A stretch of DNA of 64,000 nt from Celeribacter persicus (GCF_003050785.1 NZ_QAOH01000015.1:24167-88166), one strand, 5' to 3'; positions 1 through 8,931 are shown, counted from the first letter of the stretch. Program-made: numbers and translations. Notes: generated from the sequence alone by a model not told the origin.

Positions 1-443
1 AAGTCGACGAATTCCGTATCGTAGGCGAGGGTGACGCTGGGCAGTTTCTCGGCCACGGATTTCAGCAGCGGTTCCACGGTATATTGGGAAATCAACTGAT
101 AGGGTTCGGCGGGTTCCGACGTGTCTTCCGACGCGTCGCAGATTTTGCGGGCCTCGTTCACCGAAGGGTACTTGAGATGCAGCAGGGGCTTTTCCGTCAT
201 TTTCGTGATGACGAAAACATCCATCGGGACATCGCCATCCAAGCCCGCCTCCCTGATTTTTTCGGCCAGCCCCATGCGCCGGAAAATCTCCATGGTGCGC
301 GCATTGCAGCGTTCCATCTTCGGCAGGAATTCCGGCTGCGGTTTTTTCTCGACCAATGTGCATTTGATGCCTTGCAGGCCGAGATCGACCGCGAGGGTCA
401 GCCCCACGGGACCGGCGCCGATGATTGTGACTTGGGTGTTCAT
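1..443 (-). CDS. FAD-dependent aromatic monooxygenase, 5' part (cut by window edge)
   Basis: The reading frame starts at the ATG at 443 and runs off the left edge, giving about 147 residues. The N terminus has the dinucleotide-binding motif GAGPVGLTLA followed by LVEKKP, the Rossmann fold of class A flavoprotein hydroxylases (FAD_binding_3, the PHBH/MhpA type). A residue pattern RCNARTMEIFRRMGL follows, as in phenol and hydroxyphenylpropionate hydroxylases. A GGGAG ribosome binding site lies 7 bases upstream of the ATG. The gene is divergent from an IclR regulator, a common arrangement for an aromatic hydroxylase and its regulator. The substrate cannot be read from this fragment. The family call is secure; a role in aromatic catabolism is inferred, in line with the ring-cleavage cluster at 11-19 kb. 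Confidence 0.85.
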   Translation of the reverse strand, partial: MNTQVTIIGAGPVGLTLAVDLGLQGIKCTLVEKKPQPEFLPKMERCNARTMEIFRRMGLAEKIREAGLDGDVPMDVFVITKMTEKPLLHLKYPSVNEARKICDASEDTSEPAEPYQLISQYTVEPLLKSVAEKLPSVTLAYDTEFVD

Positions 444-510
444 TTTTTTCTCCCTTGGTTCTCCTTCACGGGATCAGGGCTACGGGTGGTTTTGATGTGA
501 GTCAATAAAT

Positions 511-529
511 AATCCCATATTATAGGATT
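511..529. promoter_or_regulatory. Imperfect palindrome, candidate IclR operator
   Basis: In the 109-base divergent intergenic region, the bases AATCCCATATTATAGGATT form a nearly perfect inverted repeat around an AT core. It lies about 70 bases from the monooxygenase start and just upstream of the IclR gene. IclR regulators commonly bind such palindromes between themselves and a divergent target. The match to this particular regulator is inferred. Confidence 0.4.
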
Positions 530-552
530 TTTAAAAACAATCTGCTCAACCC

Positions 553-1365
553 TTGGCACCTGACGACGGCTCCCTTACGGTCTTGCGACAGATCGCAGCC
601 GCAGAGCAGGGGCATCTCGTGCAAAGTCATGAAAAACTATTGGGCATTCTGGATCTCTTCGATGAGGAAAATCCGGAATGGGATTTCGATGCGATGCTTG
701 TGCGACTGGGGTTCAGCCGCTCGACTTTATACCGTTATCTCAAGGTTCTGACGGATGCGGGGTTGTTGTCGTCCTTTCCGGGGCGTGGCTATAGTTTGGG
801 TCCACGCATCATCCAGATGGACTATCAGATCATTGTCAGCGACCCCCTGATCCGGGCGGCGCGGCCGATCATGCAGGACCTGACCCAGGAATATCCCAGC
901 GTCAGTCTTTTGTGCCGCCGGTATCGTCAGGGTGTCCTCTGCGTTCATCAGGAAAGCAGTACCGATCAAGTCCGGTCCAACTTTGAACGGGGACGGTCGC
1001 GACCCTTGTTGAGAGGGGCGGCGTCGCAAGTTATTCTGGCCCATCTGTCGCCTTATCAACTCTCCCGTCTTTACGATGAGAACCCGGTCGCGTTTGCCAA
1101 AGCGGGTCTGGGTGAGACCCTGCCTGCGGTCCGTTCGGTTCTGAAAGACATTCGACAGAGGGGCTGGCATCACACGGTCGCAGCGGTGACCCCCGGGGTG
1201 ACCGGCGTTGCAACCGCGCTTTTCGATGCGCAGGAGGAGGTGACAGGTAGTCTGAGCCTGACCTTTCCGGGAACCGATCTGTCTGAGGAAGAGATCGCGG
1301 GGATTGGCAAACGGCTTTCCGATGCATCCCGGAGCGTTGCCGAGAGATTGCACAAGGCGCTCTAG
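553..1365 (+). CDS. IclR-family transcriptional regulator
   Basis: This 270-residue protein has an N-terminal winged helix (residues about 25-85, with FSRSTLYRYLKVLTDAGLL as the recognition region) and a C-terminal IclR effector domain (about 95-265, with VTPGVTGVATALFD and the final GKRLSDASRSVAERL helix). Length and domain order fit the family. The frame opens with a TTG at 553; a GTG at 619 is an alternative that would still keep the HTH intact. It is divergent from the flavin monooxygenase and probably controls it in response to an aromatic compound. The effector is unknown. Confidence 0.85.
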   Translation: MAPDDGSLTVLRQIAAAEQGHLVQSHEKLLGILDLFDEENPEWDFDAMLVRLGFSRSTLYRYLKVLTDAGLLSSFPGRGYSLGPRIIQMDYQIIVSDPLIRAARPIMQDLTQEYPSVSLLCRRYRQGVLCVHQESSTDQVRSNFERGRSRPLLRGAASQVILAHLSPYQLSRLYDENPVAFAKAGLGETLPAVRSVLKDIRQRGWHHTVAAVTPGVTGVATALFDAQEEVTGSLSLTFPGTDLSEEEIAGIGKRLSDASRSVAERLHKAL

Positions 1366-1784
1366 GGTCTGTGGTGCTTCATCGTCCGTTGAGAAGCGCG
1401 CTTCAAAAGCGATGTCGTCACAATGGCGCGACCCAACCGTGCCGTGACGAGTGCCCCTTTTTGCGCCATGATCGTGTCGGTGAACCTTGACCAGCGTTGC
1501 ATCGCCCGTCGCGATTTCAAGATCGGGCACATCGGATAAATACTTGAATCTACGCCCGCTCCAGTCTTCGCTCAATGATGATCTTCAATAATCCGCCTGC
1601 TGATTGGAGTTCCCCCGGTTTGATGGACGCTTTTTGACTGCAATGGAAAAGTGTGCATACGCTAGGTGCAAGGCCCCCGTACCACCCGACGGATTTCCGG
1701 GATCAAATCATTGCTCTTATTGAGCAGGTAAAGCATCAGAGAACTGGCCAAGGAGTTCTATCCTGTCCTGTGCCGCTCTCCGCC
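1366..1784. other. Intergenic region without an intact gene
   Basis: About 420 bases between the convergent IclR and nnrS genes. Open frames here are short and unconvincing on both strands. The only recognisable trace is a frameshifted IS3-like OrfA fragment near 1655-1765 (listed separately). The region reads as decayed insertion debris. Confidence 0.5.
1653..1770 (+). pseudogene. Possible remnant of an IS3-family OrfA transposase N terminus
   Basis: One frame reads PPYHPTDFRDQIIALIEQ, resembling the start of IS3/IS911-type OrfA proteins (pattern RYPPEFRxxxVALxRxG). A frame shift of one base then gives ELAKEFYPV, matching the next OrfA motif (EELAREFEPS). The two pieces lie in the right order and distance but in different frames, so any transposase is broken. 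The similarity is from memory of the family and short, so the call is tentative. Confidence 0.35.
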
Positions 1785-2990
1785 TCAGCAGCCCTCATGC
1801 TGACCAAGCGTGTCGGGGTCGGTGAGGATCGGCCAGTAGCGCCAGAGCCAGAGACCAAATCCCGCGGCCCAGAACACAGACGCGCTCAGGTGGCCTGCCA
1901 TGGCGGAGATCATGCCCAGTTCCGGGAAAATTCGCAGCACGACAGAGATCACGAGTAAAACCAGTGCCGTTTTGACTGCGCCTCCGACCGGAAGTGTCAG
2001 ACCGGCGTGGAACAGCCCGGCAATGGAGAGGACCGCGAGCACGGCGACGCCAAGTCCGCCCATCAGTGCGAGATGCCAGCCGCCTGCGGGCAATACAGGA
2101 GCACCAAGCGCGGAAGCCCCAAGCCAGATCAGACCAGCACCAGAAAGCAGGGAGGGCAGGGTGAGGGCGATGATTTCGACCCGGAATGTCTCGCGCCCGA
2201 TGAATCCTTCTCCGGCACGGTCGAGAAACCCTGCCCCGGCCGCAATCATCAGCCAGGCGACGACTGTGTCGCTCAGCCCGAAGAATTTTCCCAAAAGCAC
2301 GAACGCAACCAGACCGGGGGCGAGATTTTTGCGGCCCGGATGGGGGCGGTAGGGCGAGGTCTCTTCGCTCGGGTCCAGCACGAGATTGGTCACAGGCACG
2401 GTGATCCGCGCAAGCGCCAGCCCCAACACGCCAAGAAACACAAGGCCGCTGTATTTCACCGCTTCCCCCGCCAGATAACTGTCGCCGGTGATCGTGAAAT
2501 AGCGCGTGATCGCCTCGGCCATGAAGAAGCCCACAAGCCATGGCAGAAAGGCCAGAAGCCGGTCCGTGCGTTTGCGCCATGTGATTGCGATCCCGTAGAG
2601 GATCAGCCCGGCCATCCATGCCAGATCGCCAAGCGCGGCCAGCGGTGTCAGCGCGTCGAAACCGATCAGCCCGATCAGCCGCGCAACGCCCCAGATCGCC
2701 GCAAAGCTCCAAAGCGCGCAACCTTGCAGCTTTGGCGTGTCAGTCCATTCTGGGAAAGCCGTGGTCAGAAACCCGATCAGCGCGGCGCCAAAGGAGCCGA
2801 CAATCATCTCATGCATATGCCAGACGGAGGAGGCGATTTCCGTCGCGCCGATCAGGAGATAGCCCTGAACCGCGACCCACAGAAACGGCCAAAGGGCGGC
2901 ATGGGCGGCAGCCAGCGGAAAGAACAGGCGAAAGCCTTCGTCGGCAAGGACCGTCGAGAGTGGCGGAGCGGATTGAGACGTGTCTTTCAT
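1785..2990 (-). CDS. nnrS: NnrS family membrane protein
   Basis: This 401-residue polytopic protein has about 12 hydrophobic segments. It carries the family motifs FRLFFPLAAAHAALWP near the N terminus and WHMHEMIVGSFGAALIGFL around residue 58. NnrS proteins are haem- and copper-containing membrane proteins linked to nitric oxide resistance and denitrification. Here the gene is the last of a five-gene minus-strand operon. Its ATG overlaps the stop of the ABC ATPase gene by four bases, so the two are translationally coupled. No denitrification gene is visible nearby, so a role in NO or metal physiology tied to the transported compound is inferred. Confidence 0.85.
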   Translation of the reverse strand: MKDTSQSAPPLSTVLADEGFRLFFPLAAAHAALWPFLWVAVQGYLLIGATEIASSVWHMHEMIVGSFGAALIGFLTTAFPEWTDTPKLQGCALWSFAAIWGVARLIGLIGFDALTPLAALGDLAWMAGLILYGIAITWRKRTDRLLAFLPWLVGFFMAEAITRYFTITGDSYLAGEAVKYSGLVFLGVLGLALARITVPVTNLVLDPSEETSPYRPHPGRKNLAPGLVAFVLLGKFFGLSDTVVAWLMIAAGAGFLDRAGEGFIGRETFRVEIIALTLPSLLSGAGLIWLGASALGAPVLPAGGWHLALMGGLGVAVLAVLSIAGLFHAGLTLPVGGAVKTALVLLVISVVLRIFPELGMISAMAGHLSASVFWAAGFGLWLWRYWPILTDPDTLGQHEGC

Positions 2991-3742
2991 GCGATCCGCC
3001 TTTCATCGACATCATGCACATGGCGAAACAACGGATCGTCATGTTGCCAGTGTTGAGTCAGGTCGAACAGCTCGCGTTCGGACCGCATTCCCGGGCGACC
3101 GGAAATGTCGCGCAGCCCCATGATCCCCTGACCCGTGGGGTGCATCACCGCGATGCGGCTGGCGATACGGGCGGCTTCCGTGAGATCATGGGTCACAAAG
3201 AGTGCGCCGAACCGGCCCGATTGCGAGGCCTCGATCACGATGTCCTGCATCCGGTGTTTGAGTGCGGCATCGAGTGCGGTAAAGGGCTCGTCGAAATAGA
3301 TGAAATCGGGATTGGCAACCAAAGCGCGGGCAATGGCGATCCTCTGACGCATACCGCCGGACAGCTCGACGGGAAACTTGTCCAGGTCTTCAGGCAAAAA
3401 TCCCACACGTTCGGTGCTCTGTGCCGCTGCGGCTCGTGCGCGCCGTCGCGACAGGCCCGAGAGGCGCGCGACATAGGCGACATTCTCAAGCGCAGTTGCC
3501 CATGGCATCAGTCTCGGCTCCTGAAACACCATGCTGTGACGGGCGTAACCCCGGATCACCCGGCCTTCTTTCGGTTCGGAAAGACCGGCTGCGATATGGG
3601 CCAGTGTGGACTTGCCGCAACCGGAGGGGCCGACAAGTGCCACGACCTCGTGATCGGCGATTTCTAGGTTGATCTTCGAAATGACCTCGCGCCCGAGAAA
3701 GGCATGAGAAACCCGGCGCAGTGCAAGGGACGGAGAACTCAT
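2987..3742 (-). CDS. ABC transporter ATP-binding protein (nitrate/sulfonate/taurine type)
   Basis: About 251 residues. It has Walker A GPSGCGKST, Q-loop region VFQEPRLMPW, signature LSGGMRQR, Walker B FIYFDEPF and switch histidine VTHD, all intact. The QEPRLMPW context and DxAxALxHRM pattern fit the SsuB/TauB/NrtD group. I chose the ATG at 3742 because it overlaps the permease stop as ATGA; an in-frame ATG at 3757 is also possible. It energises the permease encoded just upstream. The substrate class is an inference from family resemblance only. Confidence 0.9.
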   Translation of the reverse strand: MSSPSLALRRVSHAFLGREVISKINLEIADHEVVALVGPSGCGKSTLAHIAAGLSEPKEGRVIRGYARHSMVFQEPRLMPWATALENVAYVARLSGLSRRRARAAAAQSTERVGFLPEDLDKFPVELSGGMRQRIAIARALVANPDFIYFDEPFTALDAALKHRMQDIVIEASQSGRFGALFVTHDLTEAARIASRIAVMHPTGQGIMGLRDISGRPGMRSERELFDLTQHWQHDDPLFRHVHDVDERRIA

Positions 3743-4548
3743 CGTTTGATTCCCCAAGGCCGTGCCGCCTCACGCCAGCGCTCGACTTCTGCGCGCACCG
3801 GATGCACCAGCGCATACTCCACCGCGATCAACCCTGCGACCGCGATGCCGATCCACGCAAGCGCCTGTGTCACATCCATATATTGACGGGCTTTCGCCAA
3901 CTCGTTGCCGATCCCGCCGACGGAGGAGAGCACTTCGATCATCACCGCCACCTTGATCGAAGAAGCCAGGCCCAAGAGCAACGCTGGGAAAAGATGCGCG
4001 AGCATCTGGCGAAACCCGACGCTCCAGAACCGGCGCAACCGGGTGGCCCCGAACACTTCGGCCATGGCATCCAGCCCGCGATCTCGTGTGGCGATGCCTT
4101 CGGCTGTGCCTGCAAAGACCAGAGGCACGACCCCCACGAAAATGGTGACGATCACCATCCCATCCGTCGCCCCGAACCAGATCAGCGCCAGCACCAGCCA
4201 TGCAATCGGCGGAACCCCGAGGATGACCGTCAGAAGCGGGCGCGCCAGACGCATGGTGGCGGGTGAGTAGCCTGCGATCAGACCCGCAAAGCCGCCAATC
4301 AGGGCGGAGAGCGCAAACCCGATCAGGGCGCGGCGCATTGTAGCGATGAAAATGGCCCAGTTCTCAGGGCTGCCGAGGATGTTCAGCGCGGTTCGGAGCG
4401 TTGCCAAAGGTGCCGGCAGGATGAAATCGCCATAGGCTTCGTGCCCCGCCTGCCAAAGCGCAGCAAACAGCGCGAGCGCGGCCAGCCCCGACCAGCCGCC
4501 CCAGAGAAAGCGCGCGCTGCGCCCCAGTCTGTCGAGAAGGCCGGTCAT
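3739..4548 (-). CDS. ABC transporter permease (SsuC/TauC-like)
   Basis: This 269-residue inner-membrane protein has about six hydrophobic segments and the binding-protein-dependent permease EAA loop (EVFGATRLRRFWSVGFRQMLAHLFPALLLG, cited in parts). That loop contacts the ATPase. Length and arrangement fit the SsuC/TauC/NrtB permeases. It overlaps its neighbours by four bases at each end: the substrate-binding protein stop upstream and the ATPase start downstream. This indicates one tightly coupled import operon. Confidence 0.9.
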   Translation of the reverse strand: MTGLLDRLGRSARFLWGGWSGLAALALFAALWQAGHEAYGDFILPAPLATLRTALNILGSPENWAIFIATMRRALIGFALSALIGGFAGLIAGYSPATMRLARPLLTVILGVPPIAWLVLALIWFGATDGMVIVTIFVGVVPLVFAGTAEGIATRDRGLDAMAEVFGATRLRRFWSVGFRQMLAHLFPALLLGLASSIKVAVMIEVLSSVGGIGNELAKARQYMDVTQALAWIGIAVAGLIAVEYALVHPVRAEVERWREAARPWGIKR

Positions 4549-5537
4549 AGGCGATAGAAACCATCATCGGGCAATTGCCCGCCGATGGCTCGCGGTTCGA
4601 CATCGGCCACGGCCTTGTACATGGCCTCGAATTGTGGGCGCAGACTTGAGGCCCGATCTGCCGACAAGGCGGAATGCGGAATGGATTTCGCCAGGATCGG
4701 TGCGGGCATGCCAAGTGCGTTAGCGGCGGCTTTGGCGGCTTCCATGGGGTTGGCAATGACTTTGGGGAGGGTCGCCTCGATGGCACTTTGAATGGCTTCG
4801 ATCACGCCGGGGTTGGCCTCATCGAAATCGCGCATCACTGCCAGACCGGCTTGGGGGGCGACGGGGCCAAGACCGGTGATCTTGCCCCATTCTTCCTGGA
4901 TGTTGATGGCGCGATAAACCTCTTGCCCGGCTTGCAGCGCGCGCATCTCCGCCATGGTGGTGGCGGGTTCCGGCAGAACCGCCGTTTCCGCGCGACCCGA
5001 GAGCAGAAGCTGCACTGCTTCGATCGGGGTGGCGGCATTGACGATTTTGAGGCTGTTCTCAGGCACATCGGCAGCTGCCAGAACGCGGCGCAAAAGGATG
5101 TCCGGCGTGTCATTGCGGAAGGGGAAGGTGATGGAGCGACCTCTAAGATCGGCGGGTGTTTTGATCGCGGGGTCTTTGGTCATGATATAGTTGAGACCGA
5201 GTGTCATGGCATTGACCATGCGCACGCCAAGCCCGCGATTATAGAGATTGGCGGCGGCGTTCGAAGGCATGATCACGACTTTCATCGTGCCGGATGTCAG
5301 TCCGGCCCGCAATTCATCAGGATCTCGCCAGGTCTTGAACGCGACCTCCCCGGCGATGTCGGAAAATGAGCCTTCCGCGACCGCATAGGCGAGTGTGATC
5401 GAGGGGCCGGCGGGCGGGCCGTAAAAGGTCAAACCCTGAAGCGGCGTTTTGGCACGCAGTACGGCGGGCATGGACAAGGCCGCAACGGAGATGGCCGAAG
5501 ACAGAAGAAAACGGCGGCGGCTCGGCAGATCATGCAT
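4545..5537 (-). CDS. ABC transporter periplasmic substrate-binding protein with Tat-type signal
   Basis: About 330 residues. I place the start at 5537 because GGAG lies nine bases upstream; an ATG at 5552 is the longer alternative. The N terminus SRRRFLLSSAISVAALSMPA has the twin-arginine pattern and hydrophobic segment of a Tat signal, ending near AVLRA. The body fits NMT1/SsuA-like binding proteins (ITLAYAVAEGSF, IMPSNAAANLYNRG, KTPADLRGRSI). Such proteins bind sulfonates, thiamine precursors, nitrate or other small organics. The fold is clear but the ligand is not. Confidence 0.85.
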   Translation of the reverse strand: MHDLPSRRRFLLSSAISVAALSMPAVLRAKTPLQGLTFYGPPAGPSITLAYAVAEGSFSDIAGEVAFKTWRDPDELRAGLTSGTMKVVIMPSNAAANLYNRGLGVRMVNAMTLGLNYIMTKDPAIKTPADLRGRSITFPFRNDTPDILLRRVLAAADVPENSLKIVNAATPIEAVQLLLSGRAETAVLPEPATTMAEMRALQAGQEVYRAINIQEEWGKITGLGPVAPQAGLAVMRDFDEANPGVIEAIQSAIEATLPKVIANPMEAAKAAANALGMPAPILAKSIPHSALSADRASSLRPQFEAMYKAVADVEPRAIGGQLPDDGFYRL

Positions 5538-5603
5538 ATCGGAAGGCTCCATAACTGATCTCGTGATGTATATCCGATATTTTCAGTCAGAAATTAACAT
5601 TCA

Positions 5604-6020
5604 TCAATTGAATTCTGTGGAGCGCGACATTGTGAGGCGAATAAGCGAACCGAGGAGCAGGCACATTGCGGTTGGGACGGCATAAAGCAAAACCGCACTG
5701 GGCACCGTGAGACGTGTGAGCGGTGCAAAGCCCTGAGCGGGCCCGAGTGTGCCATGCATCCCGATCATTGCCACGACCGTGATGATCCACAACGCGAGGC
5801 GCCAGACCATCCTGTTCACGGCCACGGACAGCACAAGGGGGATAATCCAGACCGGCCCCCAGCCGGAGAAAACACTGGCGAGTCCGCTCACAGTCATCAG
5901 GGCCGTTGCCTTTGGATCAAAAGGCCACAAGGCCCCACGCCATGTCGCGAGCGCGGCGGAGAACAGCAGGCAAAGTACGAAAGCGGACAGATGGAGAATG
6001 AGACGCTGCGGTTTGGACAT
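5604..6020 (-). CDS. Small integral membrane protein of unknown function
   Basis: About 138 residues with four predicted membrane segments (LILHLSAFVLCLLFSAAL, VSGLASVFSGWGPVWIIPLVL, LALWIITVVAMIGM, VPSAVLLYAVPTAMCLLLGS). The ATG at 6020 is preceded by AGGAG eight bases upstream, so longer upstream starts are unlikely. It is the first gene of the operon with the ABC importer and NnrS, 66 bases before the binding-protein gene, and faces the TonB receptor divergently. I do not recognise the family. An accessory role in the same uptake system is inferred. Confidence 0.65.
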   Translation of the reverse strand: MSKPQRLILHLSAFVLCLLFSAALATWRGALWPFDPKATALMTVSGLASVFSGWGPVWIIPLVLSVAVNRMVWRLALWIITVVAMIGMHGTLGPAQGFAPLTRLTVPSAVLLYAVPTAMCLLLGSLIRLTMSRSTEFN

Positions 6021-6242
6021 AGTGGGCTCCTGATGACGGCGAGAATCTCTGCTGAAAAGAGCCTTGGGTGCCCGTTCTGGCGTGAGGCGAAAGAGCGTTT
6101 CGCCAAGTATGCGAAACATCACTTTATGAATTCCTATTTTGCAATGTCTTGGAGTTCGACCTCAAGTATAAACTCCTTCACGGAGCCAATGCCACTCAGA
6201 GCAAATCAGTGCATTGTCCGGGTTTTTGCGATACCGTAACAT

Positions 6243-6258
6243 ATGCGACATTTCGCAT
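6243..6258. promoter_or_regulatory. Palindrome in the divergent promoter region, candidate operator
   Basis: ATGCGACATTTCGCAT is a perfect 6+6 inverted repeat with a four-base spacer, about 110 bases upstream of the TonB receptor start. A related inverted repeat (TTCGC...GCGAA) lies near 6099-6115, at the start of the divergent operon. A regulator controlling both directions could bind these. No specific regulator can be assigned from sequence. Confidence 0.4.
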
Positions 6259-6335
6259 GCTTGTTTTTGCATGCATATCCGTGGATTGTGACGCCGTCAG
6301 ATAAATATCGAGATCCGGTCGCCCGCCTGTCGCCA

Positions 6336-6360
6336 GCTATCCGTTTGCAAAGGGGATAGC
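6336..6360 (+). promoter_or_regulatory. Hairpin enclosing the ribosome binding site of the TonB receptor gene
   Basis: GCTATCC (6336-6342) pairs with GGATAGC (6354-6360). The pairing holds the AAGGGG ribosome binding site, nine bases before the GTG start at 6365, partly in the stem. This is a local 7-bp hairpin that could limit translation initiation. No known riboswitch consensus is visible around it. Confidence 0.4.
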
Positions 6361-6364
6361 ACAG

Positions 6365-8488
6365 GTGACTTACACCAGATTTTTCTTGTCCAGCGTGGCC
6401 GCAGCGGCGCTGATGACACCCGTTTTAAGCAGCGTGGCTGTCGCGCAATCTGCCTCACCGGGTGCGGTTATTGAGCTTGAGCCTATCGTGATCAAGGGTA
6501 AGGATGCCTTGAGCACGGCGGAGCTTTTGGAAGAGAAGATGCAGAATGTGCCGCTTGCGGCTGATGTCGTAGGTCGGGAGGACTATGCGACCGCACCCTC
6601 TCCGACACTGGCCGAAGCCCTGAAATTCTCACCGGGGGTCGTGGTGCAGGAGTTCTTCGGCGGCCATGATCAGCCCCGACTGCAAATCCGAGGCTCCGGC
6701 CTGCAACAAAACCCGACCGAGCGCGGCATCATCGTCTTGCAGGACGGTATGCCGATCAACCGTGCCGATGGAACGTTTGTCGTCGGGCTTGCAGCCCCCT
6801 CGCAGGCCGAGGCCATCGAGGTCTGGCGTGGCGCATCGGCGAACCGGCTCGGGGCTTCCGTCATGGGGGGCGCGCTCAATTTCATTTCCTCTACGGCAGA
6901 CACCCGTCCGGGCAGCACCCTGTCTTTTGGCGCAGGCAGTTTCGACAGCTACAGCGCAAAGGGCAGCCATGCGATTGATTATGGCAATCTGAGCGCCCTG
7001 TTCCGCTTCGATCTGTCTACGTCGGATGGTGAGCGTGATTATAATGGGTCTGATCGCAGGATTTACGGCGGTAATCTTTCCTACGACTGGGGTAACGGTG
7101 TGGTGACGCAGGTCTTTCTGAGCCATGCCAAGCTCGATTTCGATGTGCCCGGACCGTTGAGTCTGGAAGACCTGAATTCGGATTACACGGTAATCAACCA
7201 AAACCCGATGCTGGGGGCCGCCAATGGGAATGGCACGGGGATCGGCCCGAATGTGGTGCGCGATCAACCCGGACGTGAGACCGAACAGACCCTGATCGGT
7301 AGCCGTACCACCTTTGAAAACGGGGCGCATCGCTATGATGTCGGTGTCTCCTACAGTCAGACGGATGATGAATTCACCTTTCCGATTGCCCACGGGGTGC
7401 GTGTCACCGATGGCTGGGACACCAATCTGATGGCCCGCTACGCCTATGTGCCGGATGCCTATGAACTGCCGCTAGTGGAACTGACCGCCAACTATGCCTA
7501 TGGCGAAGCGGATCGGGATTACTATGAGAATTCCGGCGGTAACCGTGGTGCGCAATTCGGTCAGAATGAATTCGAAGCCTCGACACTCAGTGTCTACGCG
7601 GGTGCGAATGTGCCGATTGGCATCAATTGGCTTTTGACGCCCTCGCTCTCCTATACCCGTGCCACGCGAGATAACGAGGATCTCTGGGGCAACGGCTCTG
7701 ATTTTGAAAACACCTATGACGGCTGGAGCCCGTCACTGTCGCTGCGCTGGAAACCGAATGGGGATCAGACCGCATGGGTCTCTGTCGCACGCAGCTTCGA
7801 TGCTCCGACCAGTGACGATCTGATTTCCCCGGTCGGAGGCAACGTCAACACCAGCCCCACCACCGTACAGGCAGCGGACCTGGACGCACAGATCGCCGAT
7901 ACGATCGAGATCGGCTGGCGCGGGCGAATCGGCGCGTTCGGCTGGGATGCCGTCGCGTATCACGCGGAGATTGAGAACGAATTCCTGTTGCTCAATACCT
8001 CGTCTGGTGTGCCTTACACCACCAATGCCGGCGAGACCGTGCATAACGGGCTTGAGCTTGGGTTGAGCGGCGAATTCAGCCCGGTTCTGCGCGGGCGTCT
8101 GGCCTATACCTGGCAGGATTTCCATTTCGACAATGACGCGACACGCGGCGATAACCAACTGGCGGGGGCGCCGGAACATCTTTTGACCGCAGGGCTGGAA
8201 TGGGATGTGATGGAGGACCTGACGCTTTCTGGGACGGTGACATGGCGAGACAAGATGCCGGTGGACAACATGAACACCACTTGGGCCGATGATGCGGTTC
8301 TGCTCGATCTGGGGGCGCGTTGGCGGGTCAGTGACATGGTGGAACTTGTCGCTGAAGTTACCAATGTCACGGATGAGACCTATGCCTCCGCTGTCGTAGC
8401 CAATGACATCCTGAGCTATGCCAATCAGGCCGTGTTCATTCCGGGCTCCGGTCGGGCGGTGTTCATTGGCACAAATTTCAGTTTCTGA
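6365..8488 (+). CDS. TonB-dependent outer-membrane receptor
   Basis: This 707-residue protein starts with GTG and a Sec signal peptide (hydrophobic run then SVAVAQS). A plug domain covers residues about 50-170 (ADVVGREDYATAPSPTLAEALKFSPGVVVQ, RLQIRGSG, GIIVLQDGMPIN). A 22-strand barrel follows and ends in a terminal aromatic, GTNFSF. This is the classical layout for siderophore, haem, metal chelate or vitamin receptors. It is divergent from the ABC importer/NnrS operon, suggesting the receptor supplies the substrate for that importer. The ligand is not evident. A strong hairpin terminator follows at 8496-8523. Confidence 0.9.
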   Translation: MTYTRFFLSSVAAAALMTPVLSSVAVAQSASPGAVIELEPIVIKGKDALSTAELLEEKMQNVPLAADVVGREDYATAPSPTLAEALKFSPGVVVQEFFGGHDQPRLQIRGSGLQQNPTERGIIVLQDGMPINRADGTFVVGLAAPSQAEAIEVWRGASANRLGASVMGGALNFISSTADTRPGSTLSFGAGSFDSYSAKGSHAIDYGNLSALFRFDLSTSDGERDYNGSDRRIYGGNLSYDWGNGVVTQVFLSHAKLDFDVPGPLSLEDLNSDYTVINQNPMLGAANGNGTGIGPNVVRDQPGRETEQTLIGSRTTFENGAHRYDVGVSYSQTDDEFTFPIAHGVRVTDGWDTNLMARYAYVPDAYELPLVELTANYAYGEADRDYYENSGGNRGAQFGQNEFEASTLSVYAGANVPIGINWLLTPSLSYTRATRDNEDLWGNGSDFENTYDGWSPSLSLRWKPNGDQTAWVSVARSFDAPTSDDLISPVGGNVNTSPTTVQAADLDAQIADTIEIGWRGRIGAFGWDAVAYHAEIENEFLLLNTSSGVPYTTNAGETVHNGLELGLSGEFSPVLRGRLAYTWQDFHFDNDATRGDNQLAGAPEHLLTAGLEWDVMEDLTLSGTVTWRDKMPVDNMNTTWADDAVLLDLGARWRVSDMVELVAEVTNVTDETYASAVVANDILSYANQAVFIPGSGRAVFIGTNFSF

Positions 8489-8495
8489 AACTTCC

Positions 8496-8523
8496 CCCGG
8501 CGTGTGTCGCCACGCACGCCGGG
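8496..8523 (+). terminator. Hairpin terminator after the TonB receptor
   Basis: CCCGGCGTG pairs with CACGCCGGG across a ten-base loop, starting eight bases after the stop codon. The T-run is weak (CTCTTC), so termination may be partly Rho-assisted. Confidence 0.6.
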
Positions 8524-8931
8524 CTCTTCAGACCCTGTTCCCGACCGTCTGCTCCGTGCCAAGCGTCATACCTTTGGCCGATATCAGAGGTTTCAGGCAT
8601 AACGCTTTGGTCGGTTTATCGCGACAATGTTGCGGATCAGTTTCTTGACAAAAAAAGTCGGTTATAGTTTCGTTGTGTTGAGGACCTCCAGCTTTCGCCA
8701 GACACAGGCCGGCGGAAGAGGCGTGTTGGCTCATTCTCAGTACAATGTGTCATTTGGTTCAGAGCCATGTCTGGTTCCGCGCTTCGTGAACAGGCGGTTA
8801 GGGGCGGACTTGTTTATCTCGTGTGAGCCCAGCCCTGTGTCGTCCTGTCGGCAGAGGGCCGTTTGGTCGACCCGATGCCTGGGAGGGAGTGCGGTCCGCA
8901 TGAGAATTCAAAGAAAAAAGAGAGGATTTCC
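8524..8931. other. Intergenic region upstream of the suf pair
   Basis: About 400 bases. The short open frames here do not resemble known proteins. A TTGACA lies at about 8645 with TATAGT too close behind it (about 12 bases) for a normal sigma-70 promoter. No gene or RNA is recognised. Confidence 0.4.

Noticed and set aside
6155..6185. ACCTCAAGT element that resembles half of a MerR/SoxR-type operator
   Set aside because: The second half-site is missing and spacing is wrong for this family; no MerR gene lies nearby.
6241..6364. Possible cobalamin or other riboswitch before the TonB receptor
   Set aside because: No conserved B12-box or other riboswitch core is present; only a local hairpin at the ribosome binding site can be supported.
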